Shown in pieces: positions 30,836 to 38,321 of a stretch of DNA of 64,000 bases. The translations under genes were made by a program, and so were the position numbers. The stretch's first letter is position 1, and every line of letters starts with the position of its first letter. The stretch comes from Brevundimonas sp. (GTDB taxonomy: Bacteria > Pseudomonadota > Alphaproteobacteria > Caulobacterales > Caulobacteraceae), in assembly GCF_030682035.1 (NCBI RefSeq), contig NZ_JAUXQZ010000025.1, forward strand, positions 372,001-436,000. The letters are read 5' to 3'. A model generated the notes under the pieces. That model was not told the DNA's origin. It did no database searches and saw nothing but the letters and a program-made list of their open reading frames with translations.

Positions 30836-32337
30836 GCGTCTTCCGGATGGGCGGCGATGATGGCGGCGCGCACGGCGCTGCGCCAGCCCCTCAGCAACCG
30901 GGCGCGTTCGTCGGCCTCCATTCGCGGCGTCCAGCGCGCCGGAGCCTCGACGGGATGGTCCTCCAGATCGCTGATCAGGCCGATGCCCAGAGCGGCCAGC
31001 CTGGCCGCGCCCAGGGCCGTCATTTCCTGAAAGGCCGGGCGTTCGACCACGACGTCGCAGATGTCGGCGACGAACTGCATGGCGAAGGCGTTGGCGGTGA
31101 CCCCGCCGTCGACCTTGAGCACCTTGAGCGGCGGCGCCCCGTCCTTCGCCAGCGCGTCGAGCAGGTCGCGGGTCTGATAGGCCAGAGATTCCAGCGCCGC
31201 CCGCACCATCTGGGCCGGACCGCTGTCGCGGGTCAGGCCGACGATGGTCCCGCGCGCCTCCGGCTCCCACCACGGCGCGCCGAGGCCGGTGAAGCCGGGG
31301 ACCAGATAGACGCCGCCGTTGTCCTCCAAGCCTTCCGCCATGGCCTCGGACTGGCCCGCGTCGCTGATGACCTTGAGCCCGTCCCGCAGCCACTGGATCG
31401 CCGACCCGGCCGAGAAGATCGAGCCTTCGAGAGCATAGGCCACGTCATCGCCCACGGCGTAGCCCAAGGTGCCCAGAAGCCGGCTGGTGGAGCCGACGGG
31501 TTCAATCCCGACATTGGCGACGAGGAAGGCGCCGGTGCCGTAGGTGATCTTGGCGTCTCCGGCCTTGAGCGCGCCGTGACCGACGAGCGCCGCCTGCTGG
31601 TCTCCCGCCGCGCCGTGGATCGGGACGGCCGTGCCGAACAGGGACGGGTCACAATCGCCGAGATGATCCGCACAGCCGCGGATTTCCGGCAGAGCCGCAA
31701 TCGGCACATTGAACAGCCCGGCGAGGTCCGGCCGCCATTTCCGGACGGCGAGGTCCATCAGCGAGGTGCGGCTGGCGTTGGTCGCGTCGGTGACGTGGCT
31801 GGCGCCGCCGGTCAGTTTCCAGATCAGCCAGGTCTCGATGGTCCCGACCTTGACCTCGCCCGCCTCGGCCCGGGCACGCGCGCCGGGCACGGCGTCCAGC
31901 AACCAGGCGAATTTCGAGGCCGAGAAATAGGGGTCGAGAATCAGGCCGGTCGCCGCCTGCACCATCGGCTCATGCCCGGCCGCGGCCAGTTTCGAGGTCA
32001 CATCCGCCGTGCGCCGATCCTGCCAGACGATGGCGCGATGCAGCGGCTCACCGGTCGCCGCGTCCCAGAGCACTGAGGTCTCACGCTGGTTGGTGATGCC
32101 GATGGCGGCGAAACGTTCGACCCCGCCGGCCTCCTCAATGACCGCGCGGCAGGTCTGCAGGGTCGCCCCCCAGATCTCTCCGGCGTCATGCTCGACCCAG
32201 CCCGGATGCGGGAAATGCTGCTCAAGCTCGATCTGGCTGACGGCGACAGGCTGTAAACCGCCCTCGGGTGCGGCCTCGAAGGCGATAGCCCGGGTCGAGG
32301 TCGTGCCCTGGTCGATGGCGAGGATCAGAGACTTCAT
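30832..32337 (-). CDS. glpK: Glycerol kinase
   Basis: GlpK makes glycerol 3-phosphate from glycerol and ATP. The product is 501 residues, the family size. It begins KSLILAIDQGTTSTRAIAF and contains the FGGY signatures WLIWKLTGG, GAAGDQQAALVGHG and DGGVTANAFAMQFVADI. No glpF or glpD gene is adjacent; the downstream, overlapping gene is the APH-type kinase. An inverted-repeat spacer lies upstream. Confidence 0.95.
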   Translation of the reverse strand: MKSLILAIDQGTTSTRAIAFEAAPEGGLQPVAVSQIELEQHFPHPGWVEHDAGEIWGATLQTCRAVIEEAGGVERFAAIGITNQRETSVLWDAATGEPLHRAIVWQDRRTADVTSKLAAAGHEPMVQAATGLILDPYFSASKFAWLLDAVPGARARAEAGEVKVGTIETWLIWKLTGGASHVTDATNASRTSLMDLAVRKWRPDLAGLFNVPIAALPEIRGCADHLGDCDPSLFGTAVPIHGAAGDQQAALVGHGALKAGDAKITYGTGAFLVANVGIEPVGSTSRLLGTLGYAVGDDVAYALEGSIFSAGSAIQWLRDGLKVISDAGQSEAMAEGLEDNGGVYLVPGFTGLGAPWWEPEARGTIVGLTRDSGPAQMVRAALESLAYQTRDLLDALAKDGAPPLKVLKVDGGVTANAFAMQFVADICDVVVERPAFQEMTALGAARLAALGIGLISDLEDHPVEAPARWTPRMEADERARLLRGWRSAVRAAIIAAHPEDA

Positions 32338-32375
32338 CCGGGCAGGTTAGAGTGACCTTCGGGATACTCAACCGC

Positions 32376-32578
32376 TGATCCCGGCGAAGCCGGAACCCAT
32401 GAGTTGGGGGTTCGGGGCCGGAAGGTTCATCACGACGAACACAACGGGTCACAACGGACACGACGGGATGGGAACGAGGCGCAGACCCCGTTGTGTCCTT
32501 TGTGAATTCGTCGTGTCCTTTGTGATGAACCTTCCGGCGGTCAGGACGACGCCCTTAGGCCCGGCTTTCGCCGGGACC
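32376..32578. repeat. Nested inverted-repeat element
   Basis: Outer arms TCCCGGCGAAGCCGG (32376-32395) face CCGGCTTTCGCCGGGA (32559-32578). Inside them, CCGGAAGGTTCATCAC (32418-32433) faces its exact complement at 32522-32537. The centre has further complementary CACAACGG and CCGTTGTG segments. The element fills the spacer between glpK and the dehydratase gene. Confidence 0.75.
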
Positions 32579-32600
32579 GATGGGTCGGTATGAGTCTCCC

Positions 32601-33596
32601 ATGCACACCGCCTCATTCGCCGGCGTCCGCGACGCCGCCCGCCAGATCGCCGGCCATGCCGTCCGCACACCCCTGATCGAGAGCCCCGCGCTCAACGAGC
32701 GGCTGGGGGGCCGGGTGCTGATGAAGGCGGAGAACCTGCAGCTTGCCGGGGCCTTCAAATTCCGCGGCGCCTGGAACCGGATCAGCCGGCTGACCGACGC
32801 GGAGAAGGCGCGCGGGGTCGTGGCCTATTCCTCGGGCAACCATGCCCAGGCCGTCGCCGCGGCGGCGCAGATCCTCGGCGTCGAGGCCATCATCGTCATG
32901 CCCGCCGACAGCCCCAGGGTGAAGGTCGAGGGCGTCATCGGTTTCGGCGGCGAGGTGCGGATGTACGACCGCTATACCGAAAGCCGCGAGGCCATCGGCG
33001 AGGAGATCGCGGCTTCGAAGGGCTCTATCCTCGTCCGTCCGTTCGACGACCCCTTCGTCATCGAGGGGCAGGGCACCATCGGGCTGGAGGTCATGGAACA
33101 GGCGGACGGCCTGATCGATCAACTGGTCTGCGGCGCCTCGGGCGGTGGCCTGATCGCGGGCGTCAATCTGGCGATGGAGGCCCTGTCGCCAGACACCCCG
33201 GTGATCGCGGTCGAGCCGCAGCACTACAACGACATGCAGCTGTCGATCGCGGCGGGCGAGCGGCTGACCCATGCGCCGGCGCCCGGGACCATCTGCGACG
33301 CCCTGATGACCGACCGGCCGGGCGAGCTGACCTTCCCGATCAACCGCCGGGTCGACCGGGTCGAGACAGTGTCCGACGCCGAGGTGGCCGAGGCCGTGCG
33401 CTACGCCTTCCGGGTGCTGAAACAGGTGGTCGAGCCGGGCGGCGCCGTGTCGCTGGCCGCCGTCCTGGCCGGCAAGGTCGAAACGCGCGACCGCACCACC
33501 GCCGTCATCCTGTCGGGCGGCAATGTTGATCCCGTTCTGTTCGCCGCCATCATCGAAGACCGGTTCGATCCGGAAACCTGGGGGAAGTCCGCATGA
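32601..33596 (+). CDS. Threonine dehydratase / serine racemase-like PLP enzyme
   Basis: The product is 331 residues of fold-type II PLP enzyme. The PLP lysine lies in GAFKFRGAWNRI, with SSGNHAQAVA and the phosphate loop CGASGGGLIAGV. The size without an ACT regulatory domain fits a catabolic threonine ammonia-lyase or serine racemase. An in-frame alternative start lies at 32580; neither has a clear Shine-Dalgarno sequence, and 32601 fits the family N-terminus best. It overlaps the MaoC gene by four bases. Confidence 0.88.
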   Translation: MHTASFAGVRDAARQIAGHAVRTPLIESPALNERLGGRVLMKAENLQLAGAFKFRGAWNRISRLTDAEKARGVVAYSSGNHAQAVAAAAQILGVEAIIVMPADSPRVKVEGVIGFGGEVRMYDRYTESREAIGEEIAASKGSILVRPFDDPFVIEGQGTIGLEVMEQADGLIDQLVCGASGGGLIAGVNLAMEALSPDTPVIAVEPQHYNDMQLSIAAGERLTHAPAPGTICDALMTDRPGELTFPINRRVDRVETVSDAEVAEAVRYAFRVLKQVVEPGGAVSLAAVLAGKVETRDRTTAVILSGGNVDPVLFAAIIEDRFDPETWGKSA

Positions 33597-34072
33597 GCCG
33601 CACCGAACGCAAGGGAACGCCGATCCCCGTCGCCGACCTGTCCGGCCTGATCGGTCAGGAGATCGGCGTCAGCCGCTGGATCACCGTCGACCAGGCCCGC
33701 ATCGACGCCTTCGCCGAGATCACCGAGGATCGCCAGTTCATCCACATCGATCCCGTGGCGGCGGCCCAGACCCCGTTCGGCGGCGCCATCGCCCACGGCT
33801 TTCTGACGCTCAGCCTGCTCTCGGCCATGACCTATGACGCCGTCCCGCCGCTGGAAGGCGTGGTGATGGGGGTCAACTACGGCTTCGACAAACTGCGCTT
33901 TCTCGCGCCGGTGCCCGCCGGCTCAAACGTCCGTGGCCGGTTCAAACTGCTGTCCGCCGAAGACAAGGGCGGCGGGCGGTGGCTGCTGAAGCACGAGGTC
34001 ACGGTCGAGATCGACGGCGCGGAGAAGCCGGCCCTGATCGCGGAGTGGCTGGGGATGCAGGTGGTGGGTTAG
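33593..34072 (+). CDS. MaoC-like acyl dehydratase
   Basis: The product is 159 residues with a single hot-dog domain. The hydratase-2 motif is FAEITEDRQFIHIDPVAA, with the catalytic Asp and His, followed by FGGAIAHGFLTLSLL and GVNYGFDKLRFLAPVPAGS. It probably hydrates a short- or medium-chain 2-enoyl-CoA. It overlaps the preceding gene (ATGA) and, at its stop, the convergent hypothetical gene. Confidence 0.9.
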   Translation: MSRTERKGTPIPVADLSGLIGQEIGVSRWITVDQARIDAFAEITEDRQFIHIDPVAAAQTPFGGAIAHGFLTLSLLSAMTYDAVPPLEGVVMGVNYGFDKLRFLAPVPAGSNVRGRFKLLSAEDKGGGRWLLKHEVTVEIDGAEKPALIAEWLGMQVVG

Positions 34073-34527
34073 GAGGCCGCAGATATCGCGTACGGCGACC
34101 GACGGGTCAGGATAGCTTTCTCAGCATCGTCGTCCAACAGGACCAACAACCTCGCTTGAGCGGCACGCGCAGCTTCCACAACCTCCAGCCACTTGGGGTC
34201 GGCCAAGATCACCTCGGGATCCGAATGGCGCAGATCGACGTAAGCATCAAAGCGGGCGTGAAACTCCGCCGCCGCTGAGGCCTCTGCTGGGGTCAACAGC
34301 CCCTCATCAACGACGCCCGAATAGCTGTCGCGAGAGGCAAGGCGCAGGTCGTCGAAGTAGCACGCCACATACTCCACATATGAGTAGTGGGGGTTGGTAT
34401 TGTTCGGGTTTAACCAAGCCCGTTTCTGAAGATTGAAGTCCGCAAGCTCCTGAAGCGAACCCAGCCAGTTTTGTCGCCATGCCGATCGAACATCCGGGAT
34501 CACAGCCTTCACCCCTCCCCCAGACAC
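34069..34527 (-). CDS. Hypothetical protein in amino-sugar cluster
   Basis: The product is 152 residues, soluble and mostly helical, rich in Trp, Tyr and acidic residues (NWLGSLQELADFNLQKRAW, HYSYVEYVACYFDDLR, FDAYVDLRHSD). I do not recognise the family. It follows the Gfo/Idh gene and overlaps it. Two GTG starts are possible: 34527, or 34512 in a GTGA overlap with the upstream stop; sequence does not decide. The 3' end overlaps the MaoC stop by four bases. Confidence 0.65.
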   Translation of the reverse strand: MSGGGVKAVIPDVRSAWRQNWLGSLQELADFNLQKRAWLNPNNTNPHYSYVEYVACYFDDLRLASRDSYSGVVDEGLLTPAEASAAAEFHARFDAYVDLRHSDPEVILADPKWLEVVEAARAAQARLLVLLDDDAEKAILTRRSPYAISAAS

Positions 34528-35444
34528 CTCAACGCCACTTCCAGATTCCGTAGCCCGTCCTCGCCCGTGACCGCCGGCGGTTCGCCTGTGCGGATCGCGT
34601 GGGCGAAGGCCTCCAGCTCCTTCTTCAGCGGCTCGGCGGGCCAGCTGTTGACGGCCCGGGTCTGGTAGGAGCCGTCGGCCTGCTGGCCGAAATACTCCGT
34701 GACCTGACGGGTCATCAGGTCGGCGACCACAAACCGGTTCATGGTCGCAACCTGCAGGGTGCGGACCTTGTAGGGCGTCACCCAGTTGGTGGTGATATGG
34801 GCGATGGTCCCGTTGGCCAGACGGAACTGCAGCAGGGCGGTGTCCTCACGCTCGGCCTTGGTGCGGGCCAGCTGGGGCTGGACCTCAACGATCTCGGAAT
34901 CCGTCAGGTGACGGATGATGTCGATGTCGTGCACCGCCAGATCGATGACGACGCCAACTTCGCCCATGCGCGGTGGGAAGGGGCCGACGCGGGTGACCTG
35001 GATCGAGATGACCTGGTCGCCGTCGATGGCGCGCTTGACCGCATCCACGGCCGGGTTGAAGCGCTCGACCTGGCCGACCATCAGCACACGGTCATTGGCG
35101 TGGGCGGCGTCGATCATCCTTTGGGCGTCGGCGACTGTGGCGGCGATCGGCTTCTCCACCAGCACATGGACCCCGGCCTCAAGCAGGGCGACGCCCAGCT
35201 CGGCGTGGTGCCGGTTCGGCGTGGCGACCACCGCGGCGTCGAGGCCGGCGGCGACGAAGTCAGCGGCGGTGGTGAAGGCCTTCGCGTCATACAGGCCGGC
35301 GACGCCCTCGGCCGTGGCGGCGTCGGGGTCGAAGACGGCGGTCAGGTCGAAGTCGCGGATGTCGCACAGGACGCGGGCGTGGTTGCGCCCCATGACGCCG
35401 GCGCCGGCGACGCCGACCTTGAGCGGGGGAAGGTGTTGGGTCAT
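34509..35444 (-). CDS. gnnA: Gfo/Idh/MocA oxidoreductase, GnnA/WlbA-like
   Basis: The product is 311 residues. The Rossmann motif is VGVAGAGVMGRNHARVL, the catalytic Lys is in VLVEKPIAATV, and the second-site motif is VIDLAVHDIDIIRHL. With the aminotransferase upstream, nine bases away, it is the pairing that oxidises the 3-hydroxyl of UDP-GlcNAc (or its uronic acid) and aminates it. GnnA of lipid A diaminoglucose synthesis is my first choice; the WlbA/WbpB dehydrogenase for UDP-GlcNAcA is the alternative. The symbol is provisional. Confidence 0.75.
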   Translation of the reverse strand: MTQHLPPLKVGVAGAGVMGRNHARVLCDIRDFDLTAVFDPDAATAEGVAGLYDAKAFTTAADFVAAGLDAAVVATPNRHHAELGVALLEAGVHVLVEKPIAATVADAQRMIDAAHANDRVLMVGQVERFNPAVDAVKRAIDGDQVISIQVTRVGPFPPRMGEVGVVIDLAVHDIDIIRHLTDSEIVEVQPQLARTKAEREDTALLQFRLANGTIAHITTNWVTPYKVRTLQVATMNRFVVADLMTRQVTEYFGQQADGSYQTRAVNSWPAEPLKKELEAFAHAIRTGEPPAVTGEDGLRNLEVALRCLGEG

Positions 35445-35453
35445 GCGATGATC

Positions 35454-36611
35454 CTAGCGGAAGCTGGCGACCGCCGCGATAATCCCGTCCTGTGTCGCTT
35501 CATCGAGATCGGCGTGCATCGGCAGGCTGATCACCCGCCCCATCAACCGTTCGGTGACCGGCAGGCCCTGCGGTCCGCGCGGGTACATGTCATAGGCCGG
35601 CTGCAGGTGCAGCGGGATCGGATAATAGACTGCCGTCGGCACCCCCTGCGCCTTCAGATGGGCGGCCAGACCGTCGCGGTCGCCATGCTCGATCGTATAC
35701 TGGGCCCAGTTGGAGACATTGCCGGCGGGCACGTCCGGCACAGCGGCGACGTGAGGGCGCAGGCCCGAATTGTAGCGGGCGGCGATCCGGTTGCGCCATT
35801 CGATCTCCTGACCGAACACCTTCAGCTTCTCGATCAGGACAGCGGCCTGGATGGTGTCCAGACGGCTGTTCAGGCCGATGCGCATGTTCAGATATTTGGG
35901 GTCGTGGTCGAAGGTCCTGCCCTCCAGATCGCGCGCCACCGCCTTGCCGTGCACGCGGAGGGAATCGATCAGCTGGGCCAGGTCGTCGTCATTGGTCAGC
36001 ACCGCCCCGCCGTCGCCGTAGCAGCCCAGCGGTTTGGCCGGGAAGAAGCTGGTGGTGGTGATGTCCGCCCATTTCAGCGGATGCTCGCCGTCGATGGTGC
36101 AGCCGAAGCCCTGGGCCGAATCGCAGATCAGCTTCAGCCCGTGCTTGTCGCAGATCGCCTTGATCGCCGGATAGTCGGCGGGCTGGCCGAACAGGTCGAC
36201 GGCGATGACCACACGCGGCTTGAGGCGACCTTCCTTGATCGTCGCCTCGATCGCGGCCTCGAGGTGGCCGGGGTCGATGTTGTAGGTCGTGGCGTCGACG
36301 TCGACGAAGACCGGCTCGGCGTCGAACCATGGCACGATCTCGGCGGTGGCGGCGAAGGTGAAGCTGGGCACGAACACGGCATCACCCCGCCCGATCCCCC
36401 AGGCCATCAGCGGCAAGGCCAGGGCATCGGTGCCGTTGGCGCATCCCAGGGCGTGCTTCGCCTGACCAAAGGCGGCCAGATCGGCCTCGAACTGGCGCAC
36501 CTGCGGGCCCATGACCCAGGCGCCGCCAACGACGGCGTCCTGCACGGCGGCTTCGATCCGGCCGTTGAGGCGAAGGCGCTGGGCCTGCAGGTCGATGAAG
36601 GAAATACTCAT
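35454..36611 (-). CDS. gnnB: DegT/DnrJ/EryC1 aminotransferase, GnnB/WbpE-like
   Basis: The product is 385 residues of PLP sugar aminotransferase. Motifs are SISFIDLQAQ, GANGTDALALPLMA-like substrate loop (ANGTDALALPL), VDLFGQPADYPAI, CDSAQGFGC, and the PLP lysine in SFFPAKPLGCYGDGG. The C-terminal HLQPAY is conserved. It would transfer an amino group from glutamate to a 3-keto-sugar nucleotide made by the adjacent dehydrogenase. The ATG at 36611 starts the family N-terminus. It is divergent from gmhB. Confidence 0.78.
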   Translation of the reverse strand: MSISFIDLQAQRLRLNGRIEAAVQDAVVGGAWVMGPQVRQFEADLAAFGQAKHALGCANGTDALALPLMAWGIGRGDAVFVPSFTFAATAEIVPWFDAEPVFVDVDATTYNIDPGHLEAAIEATIKEGRLKPRVVIAVDLFGQPADYPAIKAICDKHGLKLICDSAQGFGCTIDGEHPLKWADITTTSFFPAKPLGCYGDGGAVLTNDDDLAQLIDSLRVHGKAVARDLEGRTFDHDPKYLNMRIGLNSRLDTIQAAVLIEKLKVFGQEIEWRNRIAARYNSGLRPHVAAVPDVPAGNVSNWAQYTIEHGDRDGLAAHLKAQGVPTAVYYPIPLHLQPAYDMYPRGPQGLPVTERLMGRVISLPMHADLDEATQDGIIAAVASFR

Positions 36612-36763
36612 GTCGGAAGGGTCTCCGGACGCGCGGCGGGCGGCGTCAGCGCCGTAGTGGTTGCGGCCTCCTACCAAATCGGCCGCCTCCAGGCCAAATC
36701 CGCGGCCGTCACTTCGCGTGACGGGTTGCAACGACCGCGCCGGGCGTCGTATTCGCAGCGACC

Positions 36764-37276
36764 ATGACATCCGGCGTTCCCGCCGTGTTTCTCGACCGCG
36801 ACGGCGTGCTGATCGAGGACACCGGCTATCCCCATCTGGAAGAGCATCTGCGCCTGACGCCCGGCGCGGCCGAGGCGGTGCGGCAGTTGAACAAGCTCGG
36901 CTATCTGTGCGTCATCGTCACCAACCAGTCGGGCGTGGCCCGGGGCCTGTTCAGCGAAGCCCAGATGAAGGCCTTCAACGCCCTGATCGTCCGCAGACTG
37001 GCGGCCAAAGGGGCGGTGATCGGCGCCGTCTACGCCTGTCCCTTTCACAGTGAGGGTCGGGTCGAAGCCTATATCCATCCGGACCATCCGGACCGAAAAC
37101 CCAATCCGGGCATGATCCTGCGGGCCATCGCCGACCAGAACATCGATCCGGCGAAGAGTTTCATGATCGGCGACCAGCCGTCGGACATGGAGGCCGCTCG
37201 CCGCGCCGGGGTGCCGGGCTTCCGCTTCGAGGGCGGCGACCTGCACGAATTCGTCCGGGAACTGCTGGGCCATTGA
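36764..37276 (+). CDS. gmhB: HAD phosphatase GmhB (heptose bisphosphate phosphatase-like)
   Basis: The product is 170 residues of the HAD-IIIA family. The nucleophile motif is VFLDRDGVLIED, followed by VTNQSGVARG, RKPNPGM (motif III Lys) and MIGDQPSDMEAA. It removes the 7-phosphate in ADP-heptose synthesis for LPS. The zinc loop keeps CPFH, but the usual CxC partner is replaced by HPDHPD, so the zinc site is atypical or His-ligated. It is divergent from the amino-sugar genes, in keeping with a surface-glycan region. Confidence 0.85.
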   Translation: MTSGVPAVFLDRDGVLIEDTGYPHLEEHLRLTPGAAEAVRQLNKLGYLCVIVTNQSGVARGLFSEAQMKAFNALIVRRLAAKGAVIGAVYACPFHSEGRVEAYIHPDHPDRKPNPGMILRAIADQNIDPAKSFMIGDQPSDMEAARRAGVPGFRFEGGDLHEFVRELLGH

Positions 37277-37365
37277 AGAGCTGACATCGGCTGTCAGTTC
37301 GCGTCGGGTGGGATTTCCCTCGCCCGTTAAATAGACTGGGCCGTCAGCCTTCGGAGCCTGCCCCC

Positions 37366-38244
37366 ATGTCCCAAACCTTCGCCGAGCGCCGCTGGACCAG
37401 TTCCGACGGCCTGTGCCTGTACGCGCGCGACTATGCCGCGGCGTCCGGGACGGCGAAGCTGCCGGTCATCGCCATCCATGGCCTGACCCGCAACTCGGCC
37501 GATTTCGACGCTATCGCTCCCCTGATCGCCCAGAGCGGCCGGCGGGTGCTGGCCGTGGACATTCGTGGCCGTGGCCAGTCGGACCGGGCCCCCGACCCGG
37601 TGACCTACCAGCCCGCGACCTATGCCCAGGACGTGCTGGCCCTGCTCAACCAGTCGGGCATCGAACGGGCCGTCTTTCTGGGAACATCCATGGGGGGGTT
37701 GATCACCTTGGCCGCTTCCGGCCTGCGTCCGAAAGCTGTCGCCGCCGCCATCCTGAATGATATCGGACCGGACGTGGTCTCTGAAACCCTGACCGCCATC
37801 GCTGACTATATTTGCGCCCCGCCGGTGGAGATTGCGACTTGGGACGAGGCGGCCGCCTATATCCGGAGCTTCCAGTCAGCCAATTTTCCTCGTTATACCG
37901 ACGCCGACTGGGATTCCTTCGCGCGGCGCACCTTCCGGGTCGGGACGGACGGGTCGCTGGTTCTGGACTACGACCCGGACATCGCCGTTCCCGTCCACGC
38001 CGACGGCCCCAAGGTCATGGTGCCGCCCCTCTGGCCCCAATTTCGACGACTTGCGAAACAGCGACCTGTCCTGCTGGTGCGTGGCGAACTCTCGAAATTG
38101 CTCGGCCCGACCCAGGTAGCGAAGATGCGCAAGCGCGCCCCAAAGATGGATTTCGTCGAAGTCCCCGGCGTCGGCCACGCGCCCATGCTGGACGAGCCCG
38201 AGGCCAAGGCGGCGATCTTTCCGTTTTTGAGCGAACTGCCCTGA
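37366..38244 (+). CDS. Alpha/beta hydrolase
   Basis: The product is 292 residues. The oxyanion region is VIAIHGLTRNSADFD, followed by VLAVDIRGRGQSDRAPD. The nucleophile elbow is FLGTSMGGLITL, the acid is near RGELSKLLGP, and the catalytic His is in PGVGHAPMLDEP. No signal peptide is seen. The substrate is unknown. The gene is followed by a palindromic repeat and convergent nadE. Confidence 0.88.
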   Translation: MSQTFAERRWTSSDGLCLYARDYAAASGTAKLPVIAIHGLTRNSADFDAIAPLIAQSGRRVLAVDIRGRGQSDRAPDPVTYQPATYAQDVLALLNQSGIERAVFLGTSMGGLITLAASGLRPKAVAAAILNDIGPDVVSETLTAIADYICAPPVEIATWDEAAAYIRSFQSANFPRYTDADWDSFARRTFRVGTDGSLVLDYDPDIAVPVHADGPKVMVPPLWPQFRRLAKQRPVLLVRGELSKLLGPTQVAKMRKRAPKMDFVEVPGVGHAPMLDEPEAKAAIFPFLSELP

Positions 38245-38247
38245 AAG

Positions 38248-38321
38248 AGGCAACAGGCATCAGGCATCAGAAAGGTCGTGAACCTGAGGACCCGTTGCCT
38301 GATGCCTGATGCCTGCTGCCT
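38248..38321. repeat. Inverted repeat between hydrolase and nadE
   Basis: Arm AGGCAACAGGCATCAGGCAT.. (38248-38270) faces its complement at 38299-38321, with one mismatch and 28 bases between. Each arm contains the direct repeat AGGCATC. It lies between convergent stops and can form a 23-bp stem, so a bidirectional terminator role is plausible. Confidence 0.8.

Noticed and set aside
34599..36767. A 722-codon open frame on the + strand opposite the sugar dehydrogenase and aminotransferase genes
   Set aside because: It is the antisense shadow of two well-supported genes in GC-rich DNA. The product is Gly/Asp/Val-rich and low in complexity, with no domain.
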